A stretch of 23,518 nucleotides of DNA, taken from Bacteroidales bacterium. GTDB taxonomy: Bacteria > Bacteroidota > Bacteroidia > Bacteroidales > P3. Numbering within the stretch: the stretch's first letter is position 1; every line of letters starts with the position of its first letter. This document shows positions 14,979 through 23,518 of the stretch, piece by piece. Location of the stretch: positions 1 to 23,518 of the forward strand of contig CAAGNU010000221.1 in assembly GCA_900771365.1 (NCBI GenBank), given 5' to 3'. The position numbers and the translations under genes are program-made. The notes under the pieces were generated by a model. That model did not search any database, was not told the origin of the DNA, and saw only the letters and a list, made by a program, of their open reading frames with translations.

Positions 14979-15818
14979 TTAAACAAAGATTTGAAACCTA
15001 ACATATAAATATAGCCACACAAATGGCACGATAATCAGCAGGCTGTCGAAACGATCCAAGAAGCCGCCATGCCCAGGCATAATCTTGCCCGAATCCTTCA
15101 CCCCCACCGAGCGCTTCAGCATAGACTCAACCAGATCGCCCAGCGTATCTATCACACTGCATATCACACCCAGCACAAGCCAGTCTACCAAGCCAAGCCT
15201 TGTTTGGAAAAGAGGACCCACAAAGGCGGCGAGAATCATCGTTCCCACAACGCCTATAGCCGTACCTTCCCAAGTCTTCCCTGGGGAATGACGAGGCCAC
15301 ATCTTATGCTTACCCACGAGAGAGCCGCCCATATACGCTAAACTGTCATTCACCCACACCATGATGATGCACATCATCAGCACATTGAAAGTGAAATACA
15401 AGCTGAACATCAACCCTAAAGGCAAAGCGATATAGAGCATAGGCACAACCGTGTAAGCCGCATCACGAAAAGGCTGTTCCGACTGATACCAAAGCTGCAC
15501 AATAGCTGAAAGTGCAAAGGCAACCGGGATTACAAAAGTCCAAGCCACAGTCACCGAGGGCACCACTTTGGAGAGTGCAAGTCCCAACAGCGTTATTACA
15601 GCAAACGCATACCCCAAGAGCCGACAAGGTTTGGCGTTTTGCACACCCACCATGCGGAAGAACTCAAATGTGCAGCCTATTGTCACAAATAGCAGAAATG
15701 CCAGCAAGACATACAAGCCTACCACATTGTTACCAATCAGCCTGCCGCTATAGATTGAGCCGATAAACAAGGTAGCATAAACAGCGGCACTCGCCGTCCT
15801 CGTCCAAAACTTATTCAT
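14979..15818 (-). CDS. cdsA: Phosphatidate cytidylyltransferase (CDP-diacylglycerol synthase)
   Basis: A 279-residue integral membrane enzyme that converts phosphatidic acid and CTP to CDP-diacylglycerol. Seven to eight hydrophobic segments are visible. The diagnostic CDP-alcohol cytidylyltransferase signature lies at about 232-258, with SMLKRSVGVKDSG followed by PGHGGFLDRFD, and the upstream loop RHSPGKTWEG (176-185) is also conserved. I start at ATG 15818 (MNKFWTRT), 11 bases after the ftsH stop; an ATG at 15845 would overlap ftsH by 16 bases. It is the first of two phospholipid genes placed directly behind ftsH, an order often seen in Bacteroidales. Confidence 0.95.
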   Translation of the reverse strand: MNKFWTRTASAAVYATLFIGSIYSGRLIGNNVVGLYVLLAFLLFVTIGCTFEFFRMVGVQNAKPCRLLGYAFAVITLLGLALSKVVPSVTVAWTFVIPVAFALSAIVQLWYQSEQPFRDAAYTVVPMLYIALPLGLMFSLYFTFNVLMMCIIMVWVNDSLAYMGGSLVGKHKMWPRHSPGKTWEGTAIGVVGTMILAAFVGPLFQTRLGLVDWLVLGVICSVIDTLGDLVESMLKRSVGVKDSGKIMPGHGGFLDRFDSLLIIVPFVWLYLYVRFQIFV

Positions 15819-15829
15819 ATTCAATCCAT

Positions 15830-17896
<2,067 letters not shown>

Positions 17897-17956
17897 AATT
17901 AATTTACTTTATCGGTTTGAAGATTTGAAAGCTCGTCCCTCCAATCTTCTAGTCTA

Positions 17957-18310
17957 TCAATCCGTTATTGCCACCTTGGCGGCATCTTCCCACAATTGTT
18001 CGAGACGATAGAAGGCGCGTCTCTCCTGCTGGAAGATATGCACCACCACGTCGAAATAGTCCATCAGTATCCATTCTGCGTTCATGTAGCCTTCCACTTT
18101 TGAGGGATTGAGGCCCGTAGCCTTCTTCACCACCTCATGCACATAGTCGCTCATAGCGCTCACGTGCGAAGGCACATTGCCTGAAGCGATTACGAAGAAG
18201 GCAGCCGGAGCCGACTGCAAGCCTCGCAGGTCCAGTATTTGCACATCGATGCCCTTCTTCTCGTCCAGGGCTTGGGCGGCCAATTTGGCAAGTATCTCTG
18301 ATTCTGTCAT
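17957..18310 (-). CDS. rsfS: Ribosomal silencing factor RsfS
   Basis: A 117-residue protein of the RsfS/Iojap family, which binds ribosomal protein uL14 and blocks subunit joining when nutrients are low. Diagnostic stretches are DVQILDLRGL (22-31), FFVIASGNVPSHVSAMSDYV (38-57) and the conserved EGYMNAEWILMDYFDVVVHIF (73-93), the counterpart of the family's G-x-W-x-L-x-D-Y/F-x-D-V-V-V-H-x-F motif. Length is normal. Its first base overlaps the last base of the tsaE gene, so the two are translationally coupled. Confidence 0.94.
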   Translation of the reverse strand: MTESEILAKLAAQALDEKKGIDVQILDLRGLQSAPAAFFVIASGNVPSHVSAMSDYVHEVVKKATGLNPSKVEGYMNAEWILMDYFDVVVHIFQQERRAFYRLEQLWEDAAKVAITD

Positions 18311-18726
18311 TATATCGTATTTGCTATTAATGTTCTTATTCCGTTTTCTTCAGTTATCTCCACTCTCACATAATGGTCGGGCAGCAGCTCTTCCACCTTC
18401 TCTGTCCATTCAGTGAAGCAGTATTCGCCGCTGTAGAAGTACTCTTCATATCCGATATCGTAGGCTTCTTCGGCTTTCTTGAGTCGATAGAAATCAAAAT
18501 GATATATCGGACTGCCATCCCCAGCGCTATAGACGTTAATGATGGCGAATGTGGGGCTGCACACATTATCGGTCACGCCAAGCTGGCTGCACAGCTCCTT
18601 GATAAGGGTTGTCTTGCCCACGCCCATTTTGCCAAAGAAGGCAAAGAAACGCTCTTCGGGAAACCCCTCCAAGAGTGCCTGCGCCACCTCGGGCAGCTGT
18701 GCGGTGTTGTCAAATATCTGTTTCAA
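18310..18726 (-). CDS. tsaE: tRNA threonylcarbamoyladenosine biosynthesis ATPase TsaE
   Basis: A 138-residue P-loop ATPase that, with TsaB and TsaD, installs the t6A modification at position 37 of ANN-decoding tRNAs. Visible motifs are the Walker A GKMGVGKTT (32-40), the SPTF strand (57-60), HFDFYRL (Asp of the Walker B-like region) and FTEWTEK, matching the family's hydrophobic-EW motif. Length is slightly below the usual 150 residues. TsaB, TsaC and TsaD are not in this window. It is 50 bases after the DUF4293 gene. Confidence 0.95.
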   Translation of the reverse strand: MKQIFDNTAQLPEVAQALLEGFPEERFFAFFGKMGVGKTTLIKELCSQLGVTDNVCSPTFAIINVYSAGDGSPIYHFDFYRLKKAEEAYDIGYEEYFYSGEYCFTEWTEKVEELLPDHYVRVEITEENGIRTLIANTI

Positions 18727-18776
18727 AATATTTCCAGGTTTATTGGTTTGAAGGACGGCAACCGCCCAACGCTATC

Positions 18777-19310
18777 TTATCTCAGTCTGTCGGCTGCACG
18801 AACCTTCTCTTCATCCTTTTTTATGGAACGCTGGGCAAGGAAGAGCAGCACCACGCCAGCAATAGCGAACCACGTGCTGAAGCCATAGTGCACATCGACC
18901 TCTGCGCAGGCCATCGGGACAGTCACCTTCCCGATATAGGCATCCACGGCCCAGATGAAGATGAGGAACACATCTACCACACCAAGCAGGAAAGCCACAG
19001 CCACGACGCGCATCTGTCTCACACGGTTCTTATAAAGGAAGATGCTTATCAAAGAGATTGCCACAACGAGGAGGGTGAGCACCATAAGGGGCCAGATGTT
19101 GATAAAGCCCTTCTGCCCCATCGTCACGTCCTCGCCGTTCAATATCTGAGACATCATCTCTGGCACATCTTTGGCAACCAAATTGAGGTCGCCCGTTACT
19201 TTGTTACCCATAGGAGCCACAGCTTGGAACGAAGCTATCGGGAAGAGGAAGCAGGCAGCAAACAAGCACGCTGCCAACATCAAGAATAAAGTTTGTTTTC
19301 TCTGTATCAT
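18777..19310 (-). CDS. DUF4293 family integral membrane protein
   Basis: A 177-residue inner-membrane protein with four hydrophobic segments (about 7-27, 74-92, 98-122 and 142-160) and a basic tail. The N-terminus MIQRKQTLFLMLAACL matches the typical start of the Bacteroidetes-specific DUF4293 family, which is why I prefer ATG 19310 to the one three codons upstream. The first loop (28-70) faces the periplasm by the positive-inside rule. No catalytic motif is visible and no function is known. It sits between the BT_3928-like gene (23 bp) and tsaE (50 bp). Confidence 0.82.
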   Translation of the reverse strand: MIQRKQTLFLMLAACLFAACFLFPIASFQAVAPMGNKVTGDLNLVAKDVPEMMSQILNGEDVTMGQKGFINIWPLMVLTLLVVAISLISIFLYKNRVRQMRVVAVAFLLGVVDVFLIFIWAVDAYIGKVTVPMACAEVDVHYGFSTWFAIAGVVLLFLAQRSIKKDEEKVRAADRLR

Positions 19311-19333
19311 ATTGAGCAATTATTTAGCGTTGA

Positions 19334-20482
19334 TTAGTCATTATATGCGGCGAGGTCCACTTCTGCCACATGGCGGTGATGCCATTTCCCCAGCACTTTG
19401 CCCTCTTTGACGAGGAGGAAACCGGGGTTGGATCGTGCCATGGTCTCGATGGCGGTCATGTCGGCAAAATAAAACTCCATGCCATCTATCTTGTTCTCAT
19501 AGAGGAATGTCTGAGCCTTTTCGGGAAGCGCCGAAGTGAGGAGCACCATCTGGACGCCGTTTTCCTCGGCCTGTTCGAGCATATAGCGGAGGGCTCGGAT
19601 GCCTCGCTCGTCAACCTTCTCAAGGTGATGTACCGTAGCAATCAGCAGCGGCTCGGAGGAGCCGATGAGTTCACAGGCATGGTCGTTCAGATCCATGTCG
19701 AGCATCGAGAATCCGTCAGCCTTTATCTCGTGCGGGTCTTCCACACGGCTGCTCTCCCATTCCCACGTCTTCTCCCATTCGGGGTCTGCCATCTTGCTCA
19801 CAAGCTCCTCAGAGAGAAACTCGTCGGTCTCGCCCGTCTGAGTGTTGCGATAGGTCACATAGCTCTTCACCTCCAGGCTCTCGTCCATGTCCATCATCTG
19901 GTTGCCCACCTTCCATGCGCGGAAGTCGATGCAGGGCTCGTTGTTGATGTTGTACATGCCAAAGATGACCATGAGCACGATAGAGAAGATGGTGATGAGC
20001 GAGTCGCGCTCAAAGCGGCGCTTCCTGCGCAAATTCCGCGTGAGGAATATCCACACGGCTGGCACATCAAGCACCACATTCTTCCAAAATGTCTGCCAAT
20101 TGGTGAGCTTCACAAAATCGCCGAAACAGCCGCAGTCCGTCACCTTGTTGGTGATAGCGTCATACAGCGTGGAGCAGGTGAAGAAGAGCATCATCAGCAC
20201 CAAGGCCCATGCGCTGAGGCGGCGGAAGGCGCCGAAGATAAGCATCATGCCCACCGTGAACTCGGCGACAATGAGGCTCATCGAGAAAACCGGAGCCATC
20301 GGCACCAGCCACTCGAAGCTCAAGCTGCCAAACGACCAAGTGGTCAAGTATTCGGTTATCTTAAAGGCCGTGCCCATTGGGTCCACCCCCTTCACGAAGC
20401 TCGAAAAGAGGAACACGCAGCCCACGAATACGCGAGCAATCACGTTCAAACTCCAATTCAGTTTATTGTCATTAATCTTCAT
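19334..20482 (-). CDS. BT_3928-like protein: DoxX/MauE-type membrane domain plus degenerate thioredoxin-like domain
   Basis: A 382-residue membrane protein. Residues about 12-190 form a four- to five-helix DoxX/MauE-like bundle containing the pair DCGCFGDF, which in related MauE or VKOR-like proteins suggests redox contact with quinone or a partner. A last membrane segment (about 163-178) is followed by a soluble region (about 185-382). Its end (LLIATVHHLEK, EENGVQMVLLTSALP, MEFYFADMTAIETMARSNPGFLLVKEGKVLGKW) has the strand order and cis-proline-like NPGFLL of a thioredoxin fold but no CxxC. The whole matches the family named after Bacteroides thetaiotaomicron BT_3928. Function is unknown; a periplasmic redox or thiol role is inference. 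Confidence 0.82.
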   Translation of the reverse strand: MKINDNKLNWSLNVIARVFVGCVFLFSSFVKGVDPMGTAFKITEYLTTWSFGSLSFEWLVPMAPVFSMSLIVAEFTVGMMLIFGAFRRLSAWALVLMMLFFTCSTLYDAITNKVTDCGCFGDFVKLTNWQTFWKNVVLDVPAVWIFLTRNLRRKRRFERDSLITIFSIVLMVIFGMYNINNEPCIDFRAWKVGNQMMDMDESLEVKSYVTYRNTQTGETDEFLSEELVSKMADPEWEKTWEWESSRVEDPHEIKADGFSMLDMDLNDHACELIGSSEPLLIATVHHLEKVDERGIRALRYMLEQAEENGVQMVLLTSALPEKAQTFLYENKIDGMEFYFADMTAIETMARSNPGFLLVKEGKVLGKWHHRHVAEVDLAAYND

Positions 20483-20517
20483 ATTTTCAAATTAAAATTT
20501 ATAAATCAGTTCCTAAT

Positions 20518-20572
20518 CGGCGGCTCCCGCTCCTATCTAGCGGCTCCCGCCCTAATTCTCAATTTTCAATTC
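20518..20572 (+). repeat. Dispersed intergenic repeat, copy B, with a partial second unit
   Basis: From 20541 this reads CGGCTCCCGCCC, then TAATTCTCAATT, then TTCAATTC, matching copy A (7298-7336, opposite strand) with one difference. A partial copy of the GC-rich half (CGGCTCCCGCTCC) precedes it at 20521. The AT-rich half overlaps the DUF1599 stop codon and supplies its last codons (ELKIEN-stop on the minus strand). Confidence 0.8.
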
Positions 20573-21103
20573 CCTCAGCCTGATGAGGCAGAAGAGCGAG
20601 TAGTTGATGATATCCATATATCCGCCCTCCACGCCTTCCGACACAAGGGTCGCACCCGCGTTATCCTCAATCTGCTTGATGCGGCGGAGCTTCATCAGGA
20701 TCAGGTCCACCATCGAGCTCACGCGCATCATGCGCCAGGCCTCGCCGTAGTCATGGTTCTTATCCAGCATCAGCTGCGTGGCTCTGCCGAGGTGCTTGTC
20801 GTAGAGTTCCAACGCACGGCTGAGCGGCAGCTCCTGCTCGCCATCGGGTCCCAGCTCCTGCTGGATGAGAGCCATTACGGCGTAGTTCACCATGGCCACG
20901 AACTCAGGCTCCACGCCCTCGCCCACCCGATTCTCGCCGCTCTCCTGGATGCTGCGGATACGGCTCGCCTTGATAAAAATCTGGTCCGTCAGCGAGGGCA
21001 GGCGCAGCACGCGCCACGACGTGCCGTAGTCCTGCGTCTTTTTAGCATACAGGTCGCGGCATTGTGCAATTTCTACCTTAAATTCTTCGTTCGTTTTGGA
21101 CAT
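20552..21103 (-). CDS. DUF1599 protein with two tandem copies of the domain
   Basis: A 183-residue soluble protein made of two similar halves. The first (about 15-83) contains KKTQDYGTSWRVLRLPSLTDQIFIK and ends VAMVNYAVMALIQ; the second (about 105-176) contains DKNHDYGEAWRMMRVSSMVDLILMK in the same register and ends MDIINYSLFCLIR. Shared signatures are DYG-x-x-W-R and S-hydrophobic-x-D, followed by R-I and a helix with N-Y. This matches DUF1599, a Bacteroidetes-enriched domain of unknown function. Helical content and paired acidic residues recall all-alpha nucleotide pyrophosphohydrolases, but I do not see a full MazG motif. It is first in the long minus-strand gene run, with a -7 box at 21200-21207. 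Its C-terminal codons come from a dispersed repeat. Confidence 0.85.
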   Translation of the reverse strand: MSKTNEEFKVEIAQCRDLYAKKTQDYGTSWRVLRLPSLTDQIFIKASRIRSIQESGENRVGEGVEPEFVAMVNYAVMALIQQELGPDGEQELPLSRALELYDKHLGRATQLMLDKNHDYGEAWRMMRVSSMVDLILMKLRRIKQIEDNAGATLVSEGVEGGYMDIINYSLFCLIRLRELKIEN

Positions 21104-21199
21104 ATTATATAAAATTCGACTTATATTAACGACGTTATTATTTTTTTATTTGCTGTCACACAATTAAAAAAACAAAAAAACGTTATTATTCACTACAAG

Positions 21200-21207
21200 C
21201 AAAGATA
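21200..21207 (-). promoter_or_regulatory. Candidate -7 box (TATCTTTG) for the DUF1599 gene run
   Basis: CAAAGATA on the plus strand reads TATCTTTG on the minus strand, a full match to TAnnTTTG. It would start transcription about 90 bases before the DUF1599 gene. The matching upstream TTTG is not visible; that position falls at the first codons of folP. The 121-bp gap must also hold the folP promoter, for which I find no clear box. Confidence 0.5.
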
Positions 21208-21224
21208 CGACTTTTTTTTGGAAC

Positions 21225-22166
21225 ATGAATATTATTAATAATAATTTAACGTCAGCCCCACGCTCCGCAGCCTCTCCACAGCCCCACGCAGGCCTCCTCC
21301 CAACCCCCTCCAGAAGGCCTGCCATCATGGGCATCCTCAACGTCACCGAGGACTCGTTCTACGACGGAGGCCGCTACCTCACCGAGGAGGACGTCCTCGC
21401 ACAAGCCCGCAAGCTCCTCTCCGAAGGTGCCGACATCATAGACCTCGGCGTCGTCTCCTCGCGCCCCGGCGCCAAGCTCCTCGCACCACAAGAGGAGGCC
21501 GACAAGCTCGCACCCTGGGTGGCCCTGCTCCGCAAAGAATTGCCCAAAGGCACCCCCATCTCGGTCGACACCTGCTTCAGCCTCCCCGCAGCCAAGGCCG
21601 TAGAAGCAGGCGCAGACATCATCAACGACATCTCAGGCGGCCAGTTCGACCCGCAGATGTTCCCCACCGTAGCTTCGCTCAAGGTTCGCTACATACTCAT
21701 GCACACCAAAGGCACCCCCGACACCATGCAGCGCCCCGAGAACACCCGCTATGGCGACATCATCTCCGACCTCTCCGACTACTTCGCCGAAAAACTCGAA
21801 AAACTCGACCATCTGGGAGTGAAAGAGGTATGGCTCGACCCCGGTTTCGGCTTTGCCAAGACAGTAGAGCAAAACTACGAAATCCTCTATCGCCTGCCCG
21901 AACTCATAGCCCGATTCCCCCAGCACCCCATGCTCGTGGCTCTTTCCAACAAGTCGATGATTACCCAGCAGCTGACAGCGCAAGGCATAGACCCCTTTAG
22001 CGTCACAGAGCCCCTCCCCGACTCCGAGTATGGCACCCTGGCGCTCAACACCCTGGCCATCGAGCGTGGCGCCAGCATCCTGCGCGTCCACACCCCCCGC
22101 CCAACCCTCATCGCCGCCACCCTCCTATCCTCCACCCCAATAAAACCAACCCCAAAGACCCCCTAA
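21225..22166 (+). CDS. folP: Dihydropteroate synthase
   Basis: A 313-residue TIM-barrel enzyme that joins dihydropterin pyrophosphate to p-aminobenzoate in folate synthesis and is the sulfonamide target. Motifs in order are MGILNVTEDSFYDGG (35-49), IIDLGVVSSRPGA (71-83), ISVDT (112-116), NDISGG (134-139), LDPGFGF (204-210), SNKSMI (241-246) and ASILRVH (283-289). Some positions differ from the textbook enzyme: NVTEDSF for NVTPDSF, SSRPGA for STRPGA (common in Bacteroidetes), and SNKS where most have SRKS, with the key Lys kept. The N-terminus (34 residues before MGILNV) and the Pro/Thr-rich C-terminal tail are low-complexity. I keep ATG 21225 because homologues also need a strand before MGILNV. 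It is followed by the CTAG repeat array and cdaA. Confidence 0.93.
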   Translation: MNIINNNLTSAPRSAASPQPHAGLLPTPSRRPAIMGILNVTEDSFYDGGRYLTEEDVLAQARKLLSEGADIIDLGVVSSRPGAKLLAPQEEADKLAPWVALLRKELPKGTPISVDTCFSLPAAKAVEAGADIINDISGGQFDPQMFPTVASLKVRYILMHTKGTPDTMQRPENTRYGDIISDLSDYFAEKLEKLDHLGVKEVWLDPGFGFAKTVEQNYEILYRLPELIARFPQHPMLVALSNKSMITQQLTAQGIDPFSVTEPLPDSEYGTLALNTLAIERGASILRVHTPRPTLIAATLLSSTPIKPTPKTP

Positions 22167-22171
22167 AAAAA

Positions 22172-22418
22172 CCAAGAAAACCTAAGAAGCCTAGAAAATC
22201 TAGAAAATCTAGAAAATCTAGAAAACCTAGAAAATCTAGAAAACCTAGAAAATCTAGAAAGCCTAGAAAAACCTAGAAACCTTAGAAAATCTAGAAAACC
22301 TAGAAAATCTAGAAAACCTAGAAAGCCTAGAAAGCCTAGAAAGCCTAGAAAATCTAGAAAACCTAGAAAACCTAGAAAATCTAGAAACCCTAGAAACCCT
22401 AGCCCCCTAGAAAAAAAA
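22172..22418. repeat. 9-bp tandem repeat array (CTAGAAAAN-type), about 27 units
   Basis: The array starts six bases after the folP stop and consists of 9-bp units CCTAGAAAA or TCTAGAAAA with minor variants ending in G or C. About 23 units contain CTAG, and nine form TCTAGA. Only one unit (22262-22271) is 10 bp long. Because 9 is a multiple of 3, the minus strand shows a spurious open frame with Phe-Leu-Gly and Phe-Ser-Arg repeats. The tract ends in an A-run before dispersed repeat copy C. It lies in what would be the folP-cdaA mRNA spacer. Confidence 0.92.
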
Positions 22419-22424
22419 CTCACA

Positions 22425-22463
22425 CCGGCTCCCGCCCCAATTCTCAATTCTCAATTCTCAATT
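22425..22463 (+). repeat. Dispersed intergenic repeat, copy C
   Basis: CCGGCTCCCGCCCC followed by three runs of AATTCTC and a final AATT. It is the same element as copies A and B, and ends 12 bases before the cdaA start codon, separated by an A-run. As in copy A, the AT-rich half points toward the start codon of the next gene. Confidence 0.78.
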
Positions 22464-22475
22464 AAAAAAAACGCC

Positions 22476-23288
22476 ATGTTCCCCTTTCCTGAAATAAGAT
22501 TTATCGACGTCCTCGACGTCCTCATGATAGCCCTCCTCGTCTATGAACTCTACCGCCTCCTCAAAGGAACCAACGTCATACGCATCTTCTGGGCCGTGCT
22601 CATCCTCTACATAGCCTGGCGCATCTTCGACATGCTCCACATGCGTTTCTGCAGCCAGATCCTCGGCGGCATCATGAGCATCGGACTCATCTCCCTTGTC
22701 ATCGTGTTCCAGCCCGAAATACGCAAATTCCTCCTCCTCATCGGCACCAAGACCCAGCTCACGGGCGACACCTTCGCCAAACGCCTCAAGTTCTGGCGCA
22801 GCGATGTCAACAAGCACTCCGGCACCAACTTCGAGCCCTACATCCAAGCCTGCATGCACATGTCGCAGAGCAAGACCGGCGCCCTCATCATCTTCAAGCG
22901 CAGCAACGAAGTCGAAGAACTCGTCCGCACAGGCGAGGTCATCAACGCCCGCGTCTCCGCACCCCTCCTCGAAACCCTCTTCTTCAAAAACTCGCCCCTC
23001 CACGACGGCGCCGTTATCGTTGAAGGCAACCATGTCCTCGCCGCTCGCTGCATACTCCCCGTCACCTCGCGAATAGACATCGACCCCAACCTCGGACTCC
23101 GACACCGCAGTGCTATCGGCGTCACCGAGCAGCTCGACGTCATCAGCGTCATCGTCTCCGAAGAAACTGGGGCCATATCCTACGCCCTCAGCGGCGAAAT
23201 ACACCACAATGTCACCCCCGTCCAGCTCCGCCACGCCCTCGAACAGGAAATCAACCACACCAACGACGAAGAACCCGCCAAAAACTAA
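22476..23288 (+). CDS. cdaA: Diadenylate cyclase CdaA (c-di-AMP synthase)
   Basis: A 270-residue membrane enzyme that condenses two ATP to c-di-AMP, a second messenger for osmotic and envelope control. Three hydrophobic segments (about 10-28, 34-53 and 62-80) precede the DAC domain (about 105-260). The catalytic motifs are intact: DGA at 177-179 within NSPLHDGAVIV and RHRSA at 209-213 within LGLRHRSAIGV. The architecture is CdaA-type, also called DacA. There is no cdaR partner beside it, unlike in Firmicutes. Codon use is strongly C-ending, as in folP, and the pair folP-cdaA is common in Bacteroidetes, so co-transcription across the repeat spacer is likely. Confidence 0.95.
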   Translation: MFPFPEIRFIDVLDVLMIALLVYELYRLLKGTNVIRIFWAVLILYIAWRIFDMLHMRFCSQILGGIMSIGLISLVIVFQPEIRKFLLLIGTKTQLTGDTFAKRLKFWRSDVNKHSGTNFEPYIQACMHMSQSKTGALIIFKRSNEVEELVRTGEVINARVSAPLLETLFFKNSPLHDGAVIVEGNHVLAARCILPVTSRIDIDPNLGLRHRSAIGVTEQLDVISVIVSEETGAISYALSGEIHHNVTPVQLRHALEQEINHTNDEEPAKN

Positions 23289-23329
23289 GAGTGCCTGCCA
23301 CTCCTATCTCCCCCTAAAAAACATCACCC

Positions 23330-23343
23330 ACGCTGTGCAGCGT
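23330..23343. other. Short perfect hairpin downstream of cdaA
   Basis: ACGCT / AGCGT with loop GTGC lies 42 bases after the cdaA stop. No T-run follows, so it is not a classical terminator. A smaller hairpin, GAGTG / CACTC, is at 23289-23303. No gene is visible between 23289 and the end of the window. Confidence 0.3.
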
Positions 23344-23439
23344 CCCCGATGTCCCAATATTGCCATTACGAAGAGCGGCAAAAGGCTGAATAACACAACA
23401 ATCCACATCCTTTCGGACGACTCTGTTCCCGCCAGCACG

Positions 23440-23518
23440 CCTCCGCCCTACCTCCGCCCTACCTCCGCCCTACCTCCGCCCTACCTCCGCCCTACCTCCG
23501 CCCTACCTCCGCCCTACC
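23440..23518. repeat. 11-bp tandem repeat, at least 7 units, running off the window
   Basis: Seven exact copies of CCTCCGCCCTA fill 23440-23516 and the sequence ends inside an eighth. There are no differences between the units, so the array is young or under gene conversion. Its true length and the gene beyond it cannot be seen. Confidence 0.95.

Noticed and set aside
19370..21112. A 580-codon open frame on the plus strand spanning two minus-strand genes and the gap between them
   Set aside because: The opposite strand encodes two family-recognisable proteins. The antisense frame crosses their intergenic gap without a domain and is very rich in His and Glu, as expected of a shadow.
22163..22447. 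A 94-codon minus-strand frame with Phe-Leu-Gly and Phe-Ser-Arg repeats
   Set aside because: The 9-bp unit length keeps any stop-free frame open. There is no start context, and the composition only reflects the repeat.
23304..23408. A 34-residue hydrophobic minus-strand frame starting MWIVVLFSLLPLFVMAI
   Set aside because: It could be a small membrane peptide, but it is short, has no recognised family, lies convergent to cdaA and is closed upstream by a stop in the 11-bp repeat. Unsupported without homologues.

Overview
The window looks like a chromosomal segment from the order Bacteroidales, probably a gut or oral relative of Prevotella, Porphyromonas or Bacteroides. The evidence is promoters of the Bacteroidetes TTTG / TAnnTTTG type, a type IX secretion sorting domain on a gingipain-like protease, a BspA-type leucine-rich repeat protein, families largely confined to Bacteroidetes (DUF4293, the BT_3928 DoxX-like family, the short arginine decarboxylase), and a near absence of Shine-Dalgarno sequences. 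The genus cannot be fixed from the sequence alone.

Layout. (1) 1-3150, plus strand, accessory in character: the 3' end of an IS30-family transposase, an intergenic stretch with three consecutive tetraloop hairpins, two overlapping lipoprotein-like genes (a DUF4221-like propeller and a small CxxC protein), and an array of 41-bp tandem repeats bracketed by two copies of a palindromic element. (2) 3155-9523, minus strand, mostly separately spaced genes: a secreted fusion of a GH2 glycosidase with a galactose mutarotase, a C_GCAxxG_C_C redox protein, a YhcH/NanQ-type sugar protein, a secreted LRR protein, and a fold-III arginine decarboxylase with a good promoter and a palindrome over its predicted start site. 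(3) 9712-21103, minus strand: a tightly packed housekeeping run, in transcription order DUF1599, BT_3928-like DoxX protein, DUF4293, tsaE, rsfS, ftsH, cdsA, psd, an RluA-family pseudouridine synthase, then a C25 gingipain-like peptidase ending at a strong terminator. Gaps are short (overlaps to about 100 bp), so it may be one long transcription unit. (4) 21225-23288, plus strand: folP and the diadenylate cyclase gene cdaA, separated by an array of 9-bp CTAG repeats. An 11-bp tandem repeat runs off the end of the window.

How the genes fit together: cdsA and psd make CDP-diacylglycerol and phosphatidylethanolamine; ftsH handles membrane protein quality control; rsfS, tsaE and the pseudouridine synthase act on ribosomes and tRNA or rRNA; folP and cdaA join folate synthesis to c-di-AMP signalling. 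The GH2-mutarotase fusion, YhcH protein and C25 protease suit a host- or diet-glycan and protein degrader.

The most unusual features are the GH2-mutarotase fusion, the large amount of short tandem repeat DNA between genes (41-, 7-, 9- and 11-bp units), a dispersed intergenic element of about 32 bp found three times at gene edges, and the palindrome at the arginine decarboxylase promoter. I found no CRISPR array, tRNA, rRNA, phage or defence system, and nothing that is clearly a new multi-gene system.
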